Shown: positions 41,482 to 50,633 of the stretch, one piece after another | How the letters are laid out: every line of letters starts with the position of its first letter | How positions within the stretch are numbered: the first letter of the stretch is position 1 | Assembly: GCA_963669435.1 (NCBI GenBank) | Contig: OY770025.1 | Location: 1,488,001 to 1,552,000, forward strand | Direction: 5' to 3' | DNA length: 64,000 nucleotides | Origin: CALJFL01 sp963669435 | GTDB lineage: Bacteria; Pseudomonadota; Gammaproteobacteria; Pseudomonadales; Halieaceae | Made by a program: the position numbers and the translations under genes | Notes under the pieces: generated by a model | Seen by the model: the letters and a program-made list of their open reading frames with translations, nothing else | What the model was told of the DNA's origin: nothing | Database searches by the model: none

Positions 41482-42581
41482 CTGCCACCCTCAACAAGCG
41501 CCAACCGCTCCAGGCAAGCCTCTGCCACTCGATCAACGTTGATGCGGGTCATGCAAATCTGTTCTTCCAAAGGGCACTCTTTCTTGTGACACGGGCCGCA
41601 AGGAACATCCACCCTGACAATGGTTTCCTTACCGTGGCTGGTGTCGGTCCAGCGCGCTTCCGTGGGACCGAATACGGTAACCCGGGGAATATCGAAGGCG
41701 CGGCCAAAGTGCCGGGGGCCAGTATCGTTGCCCAGCAGTAAACTGGCACGGCTGATCAGCGATTTAAGCTCCGCCAGCGTCAGGCAGGGGTTTTCCAACA
41801 GGATGGAAGGTGAACTCATAGCGTCGGCGATAGCGCGGGCCAGCGGTTCCTCACCCGGGCCAGGGCTGATCGCCACCGCAACGCCGCGCGTTGTCACCAG
41901 CTTGTCCGCAACCGCTGCAAACCGCTGCGGGTCCCAGCACTTGGACGCACCGAAGTTGGCCCCGGGACAAAGCACCACCAGCGACGCGTCGGGATCGGCC
42001 CCTTCCGCAAGCAGGCGTTGCGCCACGGATTCATCGGCCGCTGCAGTAGTAAAAAGCGTGAGCCCATCGCCCGGGTGACCCGCGCCCAGGGCCATGGCCA
42101 ACACCGCGTAGTAATCGACCAGCGGCATCGGCTGGTACTTCCCGTCCACCTTGTTGGGTACTTGCACCGCATCGGTAAGCAATAAGCGTCGCCCGTCCCG
42201 GTTAAATCCCAACCTGCGCTTTGCGCCACCGCGCCAGCACACCCAGGCACTGCGCAGGGAGTTTGGCAACATCACCGCGAGGTCAAAATTAGCGGAGCGC
42301 ATGTCATCCAGCAAGGTGCGATAACCCGCCTTTGCCTCCGGCGTCTTATTCCGCGGCGGCCAGTACAAGCAGGAAGAGACCCAGGGGCTACCCTCCAAAA
42401 CCCCGTACAGATGCCGGTTCATCAATAAAGTGATATCTGCCTGGGGAAAGCGCTGGAACAGGGCCGCCACAAAAGGTGTGGCCATCACCACATCCCCCAC
42501 CCAGGTTGGCATCACCAACAGGATACGTTCAGGCGGGGCTTGAAACTGCAGTTCGCGTGGCTGAGGCAATTGATCAATCAA
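41478..42581 (-). CDS. waaF: Heptosyltransferase (WaaF-like, GT9)
   Basis: The product belongs to the GT9 ADP-heptose:LPS heptosyltransferases: ILLVMPTWVGDVVMATPF at the start, LCPGANFGASKCWDP in the middle, and LLGNDTGPRHFGRAF with the donor-site motif late. It has a CGPCHKKECPLEEQICM cysteine segment near the end. The start is uncertain: TTG at 42581 (LIDQLPQPREL) gives 367 residues; no good ATG precedes the conserved beginning. It is divergent from the heptose-1-phosphate adenylyltransferase gene, so the two form an LPS inner-core locus. Confidence 0.8.
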   Translation of the reverse strand: MIDQLPQPRELQFQAPPERILLVMPTWVGDVVMATPFVAALFQRFPQADITLLMNRHLYGVLEGSPWVSSCLYWPPRNKTPEAKAGYRTLLDDMRSANFDLAVMLPNSLRSAWVCWRGGAKRRLGFNRDGRRLLLTDAVQVPNKVDGKYQPMPLVDYYAVLAMALGAGHPGDGLTLFTTAAADESVAQRLLAEGADPDASLVVLCPGANFGASKCWDPQRFAAVADKLVTTRGVAVAISPGPGEEPLARAIADAMSSPSILLENPCLTLAELKSLISRASLLLGNDTGPRHFGRAFDIPRVTVFGPTEARWTDTSHGKETIVRVDVPCGPCHKKECPLEEQICMTRINVDRVAEACLERLALVEGGS

Positions 42582-42686
42582 GAAATGGCACCCGGAATTG
42601 GCTGGCTGGCGGCAGTATATATTCTGCCCACAAAGCCCGCTACACTGCCCACTGTCCTGCACACGAAGACCGCAGTCACCCAAACC

Positions 42687-43178
42687 ATGAACACCTTTGA
42701 AAAGATCTATGCGCAACCCGAGGAGCTGGTTCCGCAGCTTGAAAAGCTGCGCGCTGAAGGCAAAACCATCGTGTTGGGCAACGGCTGCTTCGACCTGCTA
42801 CATGTTGGCCACACTCGCTACCTGGACGCCGCCAAGTCTCTCGGCGACGTGCTGGTGATCGCGGTAAACACCGAGCGCTCGATCAGGTCAAACCCCAACC
42901 GGGAGCCGCCGATCAATAGCTGCGAGGAGCGCATGGAAGTGATCGCGGCACTGGACGCGGTAGATTACGTGATACCGCTGGAGGATCCCCTACCTATTCC
43001 GGTGATCGAGTTGATCCGGCCCCATATCCAGGCCAAAGGCACCGATTACAACCTCGAGCAGATGCCCGAGCGGTTCGCGGTAGAAGCCTGCGGTGGCGAA
43101 ATCAAATTTGTCGGCGATGAAAAAACCCACAGCTCTTCCGCACTGCGTGAAGCGCTCAGGCAACGGGGTGCGTTGTAA
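42687..43178 (+). CDS. rfaE2: D-glycero-beta-D-manno-heptose 1-phosphate adenylyltransferase
   Basis: The 163-residue product has the nucleotidyltransferase motif NGCFDLLHVGHTRYL and the C-terminal HSSSALREALRQRG. It is the stand-alone equivalent of the C-terminal domain of HldE. It adenylylates heptose-1-phosphate to give ADP-heptose for LPS. I took the ATG at 42687 (MNTFEKIYAQPEE); the longer frame upstream lacks conservation. The HldE kinase domain is not in the window. Confidence 0.9.
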   Translation: MNTFEKIYAQPEELVPQLEKLRAEGKTIVLGNGCFDLLHVGHTRYLDAAKSLGDVLVIAVNTERSIRSNPNREPPINSCEERMEVIAALDAVDYVIPLEDPLPIPVIELIRPHIQAKGTDYNLEQMPERFAVEACGGEIKFVGDEKTHSSSALREALRQRGAL

Positions 43179-43266
43179 ACTCCGGGTAAGGCGAGCACAA
43201 TCCTTAATGGCCAAATTTCCGCAATCGTTTGCACTATTCAAAGAATACACCTCAAGGAACACACCC

Positions 43267-44121
43267 ATGCAGAAATCTATCTCAATCATCGCGGCAATAC
43301 TGATTAGCCTTGCCGCCAATGGCACCTTCGCAGAATCGGAAGGATCTGGCCTGGCGCAGATCATTGCCGAGCGCAGCGACGAAGATAAGAGTCGCGACGC
43401 TGCACGACACCCACAGGAGACCCTCGAGTTCTTCCAGGTCCAGCCCGGTATGACCGTGGCGGAAGCCCTGCCTGGCGGTGGCTGGTACACCAAGATCATT
43501 GCGGCCTACCTGGGTAAGGACGGCACCATCTACGGCGTCAACTACTCAGATCGCATGTGGCCCATGTTCAGCTTTGCCAGCGAAGAATTCATCGCCAAGC
43601 GCATCGCATCGACAGCGAAATTTGCCGGCATGGTCGGTGACCTCACCGATAGCGGTGTAGCAGCGAACGGCTTCACCTTTAACACTGTACCCGCAGAGCT
43701 GAGTGGCACCGCCGACCGGGTGCTGCTGATCCGGGCCCTGCACAACCTGAATCGCTTCGAGGCCGACGCGGGCACGCGCACCCAGGCGCTGTCGGCAGTG
43801 CGGGCACTGCTCAAAGATGACGGCCTGGTAGGTGTTGTGCAACACCGCGCCGCTGAAGATCAGCCGGACGAATGGGCCGACGGCAGCAGTGGCTACCTGA
43901 AGCAGTCTGCCGTTATCGCCATGTTTGAAGAGGCCGGCTTTGAGTTGGTCGATAAGTCCCAGATCAACGCCAATCCCAAAGACCAGGCTGGCCCTGGCGA
44001 CATTGTCTGGCGACTACCCCCTTCTCTTAACGGCAGCGCCGATGACCCAGAGAAGCGGGCAGCGATGACCGCGATTGGCGAATCCGACCGCATGACGCTG
44101 CTGTTCCGCAAGGCACAATAG
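43267..44121 (+). CDS. Exported methyltransferase-like protein
   Basis: The 284-residue product has a clear signal peptide (ISIIAAILISLAANGTFAES) followed by a class I methyltransferase-like fold: FFQVQPGMTVAEALPGGGWYTKI resembles SAM motif I, and ALHNLNRFE and GVVQHRAA fit later strands. AAGGAAC precedes the ATG at 43267. It is related to COG4798-type predicted methyltransferases. SAM is not normally available in the periplasm, so either it uses another ligand or has lost catalysis; this is inference. It stands alone. Confidence 0.75.
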   Translation: MQKSISIIAAILISLAANGTFAESEGSGLAQIIAERSDEDKSRDAARHPQETLEFFQVQPGMTVAEALPGGGWYTKIIAAYLGKDGTIYGVNYSDRMWPMFSFASEEFIAKRIASTAKFAGMVGDLTDSGVAANGFTFNTVPAELSGTADRVLLIRALHNLNRFEADAGTRTQALSAVRALLKDDGLVGVVQHRAAEDQPDEWADGSSGYLKQSAVIAMFEEAGFELVDKSQINANPKDQAGPGDIVWRLPPSLNGSADDPEKRAAMTAIGESDRMTLLFRKAQ

Positions 44122-44204
44122 CGGCTTCCTCCGGGGCGTCAGGCGGACCATTAAAATAACCTATGGTTATCTTCTGAAATAATAAAATATCATATTGGAA
44201 TTTC

Positions 44205-44232
44205 TTGCCCGCTGGCCATGACTCCCTATACT
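44205..44232 (+). promoter_or_regulatory. Sigma70-type promoter of the candidate small RNA
   Basis: TTGCCC (44205-44210) and TATACT (44227-44232) are separated by 16 nt. Transcription would start around 44240, just before the first hairpin of the RNA element. Confidence 0.6.
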
Positions 44233-44239
44233 TAGAAGC

Positions 44240-44450
44240 AGGGGCAGGAGATCAGGTTGGATTACTGCGGTTACTCTAATCCAGAGCCTGTCTCCTACTT
44301 AGGGGAAAGCGGGCAGTTATTAGTCAGAGGTAGCTGCCAGGCCACGGGGACGTGATTCGGTAGCGGGCCGAATACCTTGGTCACAGGTTAGTATAAGCAA
44401 TACCCCATCAACAGCGTCGTCGTGCTCAGTTTGCGACGACGCTTTTTTTT
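44240..44450 (+). ncRNA. Candidate small RNA or leader RNA of about 210 nt with intrinsic terminator
   Basis: The gene-free stretch holds a run of hairpins: a long imperfect stem at 44247-44295 (GGAGA-CAGG-GGATTA pairing with TAATCC-CCTG-TCTCC), GGCAG/CTGCC at 44312-44338, CACG-GGGA-CGTG at about 44344-44355, and ATTCGG/CCGAAT at 44355-44373. It ends with a 10-bp stem and T8 terminator. Two hairpin loops present GGA (CTT-AGGGGA-AAG and CACG-GGGA-CGTG), as in CsrA/RsmA-titrating RNAs. It could be a free sRNA or an attenuator for the operon starting at 44601. I could not match it to 6S RNA, tmRNA or a riboswitch class. Confidence 0.5.
44413..44450 (+). terminator. Strong intrinsic terminator
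   Basis: AGCGTCGTCG (44413-44422) pairs with CGACGACGCT (44434-44443), followed by eight T residues ending at 44450. It lies 150 nt before the ATG of the acyltransferase operon. Confidence 0.9.
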
Positions 44451-44600
44451 GCCCGAAAATCGACATTTTCTCGTTCATGGTCGACGCTTGCTGCATATTA
44501 CCGCCCACCGTGCACCAATAATGAGCTATTCTTGCCTGTATAACCGAAACCATTGCAGATACGCCTTGGACGGCCCGCTCACCTTCCGGAATTAAACAAT

Positions 44601-46241
44601 ATGGCCACCATCAAACAACTTCTCAGAGACATTGAGGCATCCCCTGACGGCCCTGAAATCGCCGCTATCTTCGATTTCGACGGCACCATCATCGCGGGCT
44701 ATTCGGCCACGGTGTTTATCAAGGAGCAGCTCAAGCGAGGTGAATTCAGCCCCGGAGAATTTGTGGAACTGATGAGTGCCATGGTCAACTTCGGCCTGGG
44801 CAACATGGGTTTCTCCGGCATGATGGCAATCAACGCCCAACTGATGAGCGGCGTGGAAGAACAGAGCTACATCGATATTGGCGAAGAACTGTATACCAAG
44901 CAGATTGCCCGACTCATATACCCCGAATCCCGCGCCCTGGTCGACGCTCACCTGGCGAAGGGCCACACGGTGAGCATCATTTCCTCGGCGACGCCTTACC
45001 AGGTTACCCCCGCCGCCGCAGACCTGGGCATAGACCACGTCATGTGCACCCACCTGGAGGTCAAGGATGGCAAGTTTACCGGCGGGGTCGAGCGCCCCAC
45101 GTGCTTTGGCCAGGGCAAGGTGGATGCAGCCGAAAACCTCGCTGCCAATGAAGACTGCGACCTGGACCAGAGTTTCTTCTATTCCGACAGCACCGATGAC
45201 CTGCTACTACTGGAGCGGGTCGGCAACCCGAGGGCACTCAACCCCAGCATCAAATTGCGCAACCTGGCCCGGGACCGCGACTGGCCTATTGCCAACTTCG
45301 GCAGCCGCGGGCGCGCAACCATCGGGCAGTTCATCCGCTCGGTAGCCGCTACCGTCAGTCTGGTGCCGAGCTTCGCTGCGGGTTTCCCCATTTACGCCAT
45401 GACCGGCTCCCGACGCGATTCCATCAACTTTTCATTTTCGTTGTTTGCAGACACCGCCAGCGCACTGATCGGGCTGGACCTGAATGTCAAAGGCGAAGAG
45501 CACCTGTGGTCACATCGCCCTGCCGTGTTCGTTTTCAACCACCAGAGCAAGGCCGACGTGGTAATCATGGCACGGCTGCTGCGCCGTGATGTTGCCGGCG
45601 TCGGCAAGAAAGAAATCAAGAAGATGCCTGTGATAGGCAAGGTCCTGGAACTCGGTGGCGTGGTGATGATTGATCGCGCCGATGGCCGCAGCGCGGTGAA
45701 AGCCATGGCGCCCCTGGTCGACGCCATGCGTAATGAGGGCAAGTCCGTAACCCTGGCACCGGAAGGCACGCGTACCATCTCCCCACGGTTGGCACCGTTC
45801 AAGAAGGGGGCCTTTCACCTGGCCATGCAAGCCGGCGTACCCATGGTGCCGGTGGTTATCCGCAACGCCCTGGACGTGGCACCCAAAGGTGACTTTATTT
45901 TCCGACCCGCCACGGTCGACGTCGAGGTACTGCCGCCGGTGGATACCAGTGACTGGTCGGCGGACACGATTGACGAGCACGTTAGCGACGTGCGCAACAT
46001 GTTCCTGAAAACCCTCGGGCAGGAGGAAGACGGTAAAGCGCCGCAGAAGAAGCGGCCAAAGGCCAAGGCGAAGACCAGGGCCGCGGCAAAATCCAAGGCC
46101 AAGCCGAAAGCGAAGACAAAGGCAAAACCTAAACCCAAGGCAAAGGCCGCAGCTAAGCCCAAAGCGAAAGTGAAGACAAAGGCGAAAACCAAATCGAGTC
46201 CACGCACCGCTAGCAAGCGACGTGGGGCCGCCAACAAGTGA
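44601..46241 (+). CDS. HAD-IB phosphatase/1-acylglycerol-3-phosphate acyltransferase fusion with Lys/Ala-rich tail
   Basis: The 546-residue product has three parts. Residues 20-235 are a HAD-superfamily domain with the nucleophile motif DFDGTI (Asp25 to Thr29) and FYSDSTDDLLLL. Residues of about 270-470 are a PlsC-type acyltransferase with NHQSKADV (HX4D, His314) and PEGTRTISP (Glu388). The last 70 or so residues are almost wholly Lys, Ala, Pro and Thr (KAKPKAKTKAKPKPKA style), resembling histone-H1/AlgP-like tails. It probably makes phosphatidic acid and may dephosphorylate a product. The stop overlaps the next GTG by 3-4 nt. The extent of the tail may vary because the DNA is repetitive. Confidence 0.85.
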   Translation: MATIKQLLRDIEASPDGPEIAAIFDFDGTIIAGYSATVFIKEQLKRGEFSPGEFVELMSAMVNFGLGNMGFSGMMAINAQLMSGVEEQSYIDIGEELYTKQIARLIYPESRALVDAHLAKGHTVSIISSATPYQVTPAAADLGIDHVMCTHLEVKDGKFTGGVERPTCFGQGKVDAAENLAANEDCDLDQSFFYSDSTDDLLLLERVGNPRALNPSIKLRNLARDRDWPIANFGSRGRATIGQFIRSVAATVSLVPSFAAGFPIYAMTGSRRDSINFSFSLFADTASALIGLDLNVKGEEHLWSHRPAVFVFNHQSKADVVIMARLLRRDVAGVGKKEIKKMPVIGKVLELGGVVMIDRADGRSAVKAMAPLVDAMRNEGKSVTLAPEGTRTISPRLAPFKKGAFHLAMQAGVPMVPVVIRNALDVAPKGDFIFRPATVDVEVLPPVDTSDWSADTIDEHVSDVRNMFLKTLGQEEDGKAPQKKRPKAKAKTRAAAKSKAKPKAKTKAKPKPKAKAAAKPKAKVKTKAKTKSSPRTASKRRGAANK

Positions 46242-48571
46242 ACCTCGAAGAGAAACTGCGCCAGAGCCCCTGGCCGCAATCCCCCGGTAGCTCCGTCCTA
46301 TTCATTATCGACGCTAGCAACCACTTCGAAGAGGACATTCTCAAGGGCTGGATCAGACGCCACGCGGGCGACTACCAGGGCCAGGTTCTGGAAACCACCC
46401 TCGACCTGGAAGACGACAGCAAGGGAATCGACACCAAGGCATTGATTCCCCACCTGGACCTGCCGCCAGACTGCACGGTCGCCCCGCTGCGCATTACCTG
46501 GTTACCCAGGGAAGACGCCATCAACTCAGGCCCCCGACTGCGCGACTTCCTGTTTGGCGATCCGCGTCGGCCCAACATCAAGACGGGCAAAAAAATCCTG
46601 CAAGCCGAACCCAGTCGCATGCACCTGATTGTGGGGGCACCAGACAGCCTTGGAGGCCTGCGAGGTCGCTACACAGCGAAGTACGCCATTGATCCTGCCA
46701 CGGCCATCCAGTCATTCGCCAAGTTCGTTTCCCGGCAGGCTGCCATCGTGCTCGATATGGGCGAGCGCAAATTACAGGGTGGGCGCTACAAGGTACCCCG
46801 TTACGTCGCTGAGAGCATGCTTGCCAACCGCGGCTATAACGAGGCTGTCGAACAGCTGGCCGTTGAGGAAGGGAAGACCAAAAGCGAACTGATGGAGGAA
46901 GCTGCGGAGTACATGAAGGAGATGATCTCCGTACCGCGCACCTTCTGGCTCGACTTCTACGCACGCTTCAACAACTTCTGCCTGGGCCTGGGTTACGAAG
47001 ACAAAATTGTCTATGACCAGGGCGATGTCGAGGATTTGCGGGGGATTGTTCGCGACCACCCGTCATTGCTGCTGTGGACGCACAAGACTTACCTCGACGG
47101 CATGGTCGTTCCCAAGGTCATGTATGAAAATGATTTTCCCATGCCGCACATGTTCGGTGGTGCCAACCTGAGCTTCGCGGGCCTGGGTTTCCTGGTGCGC
47201 CGTTCCGGCGGCATCTTCATCCGCCGCAGCTTTCAGGATAACAAGCTCTACAAGATCACCCTGCGCCAGTACATCGGCTACCTGATGGAAAAGCGCTTCC
47301 CTATGAACTGGGCCTTCGAGGGAACGCGCTCACGCATGGGCAAACTGATGCCACCGCGTTACGGGCTGCTCAAATATGTGTTGGAAGCTTGTCACGCCAC
47401 CGACGCGCGCAATATCCACATTGTTCCCGTGTCCATTTCCTACGACCTGATCCGCGACGTGGAGGAATACGCCACCGAACAAACCGGCATGGGCAAGGGG
47501 CCAGAATCCCTGCGCTGGTTTATCGGCTACGTTCGCAGCCTGGCCAGGCCAATGGGCAAGGTCTACATGGATATTGGTGAGCCCGTGGTGCTGGAGAAGG
47601 CGCCAGATCCGGACGACAGCCTGGCACTTTCCAAAATCGCCTTCGAAGTGGCCGTGGAAGCAAACCGGGTTACGCCGATTACTTTCCCCTCCCTGGTAAC
47701 CATGAGCTTGCTGGGCGCCGCGCCGAAAGCACTTACCGAGGCCGAGGTAGTCGAGGACCTGCGCGCCCTGCTGGCCTGGGCGGAAGCACGGAACCTGCGT
47801 ATCTCTGCAGACTTTGATCGCGCCTACGCCGATCAGATGGACGGACTGCTGGGCTTGATGATCGACGAGAAAATCGTGACCCGCTATGACGAGGGGCCGG
47901 AAACCGTCTACGGCATCGCACTGGAGCAGCACCCGGTTGCCAGTTACTACCGCAATACCATCATTCACTTTTTCGTGAACAAGGCAATCCTGGAGTTATC
48001 GCTGGCCAAGGCCACTGAAACAGAAAATGACAATGCGGCCGAGGTGTTCTGGCAAGAGGTGGACCACCTGCGCGATCTGTTCAAGTTCGAGTTTTTCTAT
48101 TCTCCGACCGAGGAGTTCCACCAGCAGATCCAGGATGAACTGGATCGCCTGGACTTCGACTGGCAGACGCTTATTACCCAGGGCGTGGCCGGCTTCCAGT
48201 TGATGCTGCCGGGATTAACACCACTGGTGTCACACGTGACCCTGCTCACCTACGCCGAAGCCTACTCGGTGGTGGCCGACCTGTTGGCCAGCCTGAAGCC
48301 CGATGAATCGCTGGAAGAGCAGGACTGTATCAGCCGCGCCCTGAAGCTCGGTAAACAGGCCTACCTGCAGCGCCGCATCAGCAGCGAGTCCTCCATCGGC
48401 AAGATACTGTTCAAGAATGGCTACCAGTTGCTGAAAAACCGGAATCTCACCGAGGGCGGTGGCGCAGATGTCGAAGAGAAACGCGACGCGATAGCGATGG
48501 AGCTGAGAGACGTGCTGCGCCGCATTGAAATTATTCGGGCCATTGGCGTGGCCAGTCGGGGTTCATTCTAA
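46238..48571 (+). CDS. PlsB-like glycerol-3-phosphate acyltransferase
   Basis: The 777-residue product starts at GTG 46238. Its acyltransferase core has HKTYLDG (HX4D, around residue 282), GGIFIRRSF, the FEGTRSRMGK motif and HIVPVSISYD, in the order seen in GPAT/DHAPAT-type enzymes. The N-terminal 230 residues and long helical C-terminal region fit PlsB-like proteins. It esterifies glycerol-3-phosphate at sn-1; the neighbouring PlsC-like fusion and GpsA make the operon a full route from DHAP to phosphatidate. Confidence 0.85.
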   Translation: MNLEEKLRQSPWPQSPGSSVLFIIDASNHFEEDILKGWIRRHAGDYQGQVLETTLDLEDDSKGIDTKALIPHLDLPPDCTVAPLRITWLPREDAINSGPRLRDFLFGDPRRPNIKTGKKILQAEPSRMHLIVGAPDSLGGLRGRYTAKYAIDPATAIQSFAKFVSRQAAIVLDMGERKLQGGRYKVPRYVAESMLANRGYNEAVEQLAVEEGKTKSELMEEAAEYMKEMISVPRTFWLDFYARFNNFCLGLGYEDKIVYDQGDVEDLRGIVRDHPSLLLWTHKTYLDGMVVPKVMYENDFPMPHMFGGANLSFAGLGFLVRRSGGIFIRRSFQDNKLYKITLRQYIGYLMEKRFPMNWAFEGTRSRMGKLMPPRYGLLKYVLEACHATDARNIHIVPVSISYDLIRDVEEYATEQTGMGKGPESLRWFIGYVRSLARPMGKVYMDIGEPVVLEKAPDPDDSLALSKIAFEVAVEANRVTPITFPSLVTMSLLGAAPKALTEAEVVEDLRALLAWAEARNLRISADFDRAYADQMDGLLGLMIDEKIVTRYDEGPETVYGIALEQHPVASYYRNTIIHFFVNKAILELSLAKATETENDNAAEVFWQEVDHLRDLFKFEFFYSPTEEFHQQIQDELDRLDFDWQTLITQGVAGFQLMLPGLTPLVSHVTLLTYAEAYSVVADLLASLKPDESLEEQDCISRALKLGKQAYLQRRISSESSIGKILFKNGYQLLKNRNLTEGGGADVEEKRDAIAMELRDVLRRIEIIRAIGVASRGSF

Positions 48572-48599
48572 ATTACAGTTAAGCTATAAGGAGTCGCCG

Positions 48600-49604
48600 G
48601 TGACAAATTTGAACGTGGGTCTATTGGGCGGTGGTTCCTGGGGTACCACGGTGGCGTCGCTGGTGGCTCGCAATGCCCCGGTCACACTGTGGGCGCGCAA
48701 CGCCGACACCGTCACAGAGATCAACGAAAAGCATACCAACGAAACCTACCTGCCCGGCGCCGTGCTGCCCGAACGCCTGGTCGCTACCAATGATATTGGC
48801 GAGGCAGTCTCCCAGGCCGACGTTATTATCATGGGCATTCCCTCACACAACTTTCGCGCTGTGCTGGAAGAGGTGAAGAAACACATCCGCGCCTGGGTAC
48901 CCGTGATCAGCCTGACCAAGGGCCTGGAACTGGATACCCGCATGCGCATGACGGAGATCATCAACGAGGTACTGCCGGGACACCCCGTGGGTGTGCTCAC
49001 CGGCCCCAACCTGGCGCGAGAAATCATGTCGGGCCAGGCGGCCGCCTCCGTCATCGCCATGGAAGACGAAATTATCGTGCGCGAGTTGCAGAACCTGTTC
49101 AAGAGCGGACTGTTCCGGGTGTATACCAACACCGATGTCATTGGCTGCGAGTTGGGTGGCGTGCTGAAAAACATTATCGCCATCGCCGTCGGTATGGGCG
49201 ATGGCCAAGGCGCTGGTGACAATACCCGCGCCGCCTTGATCACCCGCGGACTGGCAGAGGTAACCCGGCTGGGCGTGGCCATGGGCGGGCGCGCAGAAAC
49301 CTTTGCGGGGCTTGCCGGTATGGGCGACATGATTGCCACCTGCACCAGTCCACAAAGTCGCAATCGACACGTGGGCATTGAACTGGGCAAAGGTCGCAAT
49401 ATGCAGGAAATCATCGACGAAATGGTGATGGTTGCAGAAGGCGCCAAGAGCGCGCCCGCAGTGATGGAACTGGCCGATAAATATCAGGTTGAGATGCCCA
49501 TCGCGCGCGACGTGTACAGTGTGGTCGCCGGCAAGACCGATGCCCGCGGCGCCTACCGTGGCCTGCTGCGCGTCTCCGCCGGCGCCGAGTCCGAACCCGG
49601 CTAA
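48600..49604 (+). CDS. gpsA: NAD(P)-dependent glycerol-3-phosphate dehydrogenase
   Basis: The 334-residue product has the Rossmann motif GLLGGGSWGTTVASL, then LTGPNLAREI, the catalytic Lys in LGGVLKNIIAIAVGM and AGMGDMIATCTSPQSRNR. It reduces DHAP to glycerol-3-phosphate for phospholipid synthesis. The start is GTG at 48600 with TAAGGAG at 48587-48593; it follows the PlsB-like gene by 28 nt and is probably cotranscribed. Confidence 0.95.
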   Translation: MTNLNVGLLGGGSWGTTVASLVARNAPVTLWARNADTVTEINEKHTNETYLPGAVLPERLVATNDIGEAVSQADVIIMGIPSHNFRAVLEEVKKHIRAWVPVISLTKGLELDTRMRMTEIINEVLPGHPVGVLTGPNLAREIMSGQAAASVIAMEDEIIVRELQNLFKSGLFRVYTNTDVIGCELGGVLKNIIAIAVGMGDGQGAGDNTRAALITRGLAEVTRLGVAMGGRAETFAGLAGMGDMIATCTSPQSRNRHVGIELGKGRNMQEIIDEMVMVAEGAKSAPAVMELADKYQVEMPIARDVYSVVAGKTDARGAYRGLLRVSAGAESEPG

Positions 49605-49648
49605 CACCCTCATTCACGCCCAATCACCCCCAATCATGGGCACCTCGA

Positions 49649-49742
49649 GGGCACCGTAGTATTCAACGGTGCCCTAGGCATTGCTCGCCATCTGGTGCAA
49701 AATGGTGGCAGCGCGGCGGTGCTGCATAGGGGCTGCACCGCC
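49649..49742 (+). terminator. Two hairpins between gpsA and the PBP7 gene
   Basis: The first (49649-49674) has a 9-bp stem GGGCACCGT/ACGGTGCCC, the second (49715-49742) has an 8-bp stem GGCGGTGC/GCACCGCC. Neither has a T-run, so rho-dependent pausing or a leader structure for the next gene is possible. The next ATG is at 49771. Confidence 0.5.
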
Positions 49743-49770
49743 TACGATAAGACCAAACGGGGTGTTTAGC

Positions 49771-50610
49771 ATGCGACCGGGACGCCAACTCAGCGCCGTT
49801 GCCCTGCTGTGGGTAACGACCATCACGGCAATTCACGCCGCCGAATCCAAATTTATCGACCTCGCTGGAAATCCAGGACTGCGTTCGGCCTCCGCCATCG
49901 TACTGGATAGCGACGGCAACATGATTTACGGCAAAGACGTGGATACAGTTCGGCCTATTGCGTCGATCACCAAGCTGATGACAGCCATGGTGATCCTCGA
50001 CGCCAACCTGGACCTGGACGAGAAAGTCACCATTACCAAAGAGGACCGCGATCTGGTGCGTCTTACCGGCTCACGCCTGGAGTACGGTGCGGCACTCAGC
50101 CGACGGGAATTGTTGTTACTGGCCTTGATGTCCTCGGAAAATCGCGCGGCAACTGCGCTGGGACGCACCTATCCAGGTGGCATGCCCAAATTTCTCGAGG
50201 CCATGAACGGCAAAGCGGCCCAGTTGGGTATGCAGGACAGCCACTTTGCCGATCCCGCAGGCCTGAAATCTGAAAACGTCTCTACGGCACAGGACCTGGC
50301 ACTGATGATAGAGTCGGCCAGCCACTATCCATTGATCACCCAGGCCTCAACCACACAGCGCAAAGAGGTAAGACCCTACTCACGCCGGGGTCCACTGACC
50401 TACGGCAATACCAACCGGCTGTTAAAAAACGCCAGCTGGGATATCGAGTTAAGCAAAACCGGCTATATTAATGAGGCGGGACGCTGCCTGGTGATGCAGG
50501 CAAATATCGAGGGCGAAGAAGTGTCCATCGTGCTGCTAAACTCGTTTGGCAAGCTCACCCCCTTTGGCGACTCCAACAGACTGCGCAAATGGATGTTAGC
50601 CAATAGTTAG
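49771..50610 (+). CDS. pbpG: D-alanyl-D-alanine endopeptidase (PBP7-type)
   Basis: The 279-residue product is an exported penicillin-binding protein: signal peptide (LSAVALLWVTTITAIHA), active-site SITK with Ser65 and Lys68, SEN of the second motif (MSSENRAA) and KTG (LSKTGYI). The size and motif spacing fit PbpG/PBP7, a low-molecular-weight endopeptidase that cuts peptidoglycan crosslinks, rather than a DacA carboxypeptidase with an extra C-terminal domain. The frame is open upstream but the signal peptide starts at 49771. Confidence 0.88.
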   Translation: MRPGRQLSAVALLWVTTITAIHAAESKFIDLAGNPGLRSASAIVLDSDGNMIYGKDVDTVRPIASITKLMTAMVILDANLDLDEKVTITKEDRDLVRLTGSRLEYGAALSRRELLLLALMSSENRAATALGRTYPGGMPKFLEAMNGKAAQLGMQDSHFADPAGLKSENVSTAQDLALMIESASHYPLITQASTTQRKEVRPYSRRGPLTYGNTNRLLKNASWDIELSKTGYINEAGRCLVMQANIEGEEVSIVLLNSFGKLTPFGDSNRLRKWMLANS

Positions 50611-50633
50611 GTATTGTGGGAGGCACAACCAGC

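Noticed and set aside
44240..44450. 6S RNA or a known riboswitch
   Set aside because: There is no long bulged end-to-end helix with a central bubble, and no aptamer core I recognise.
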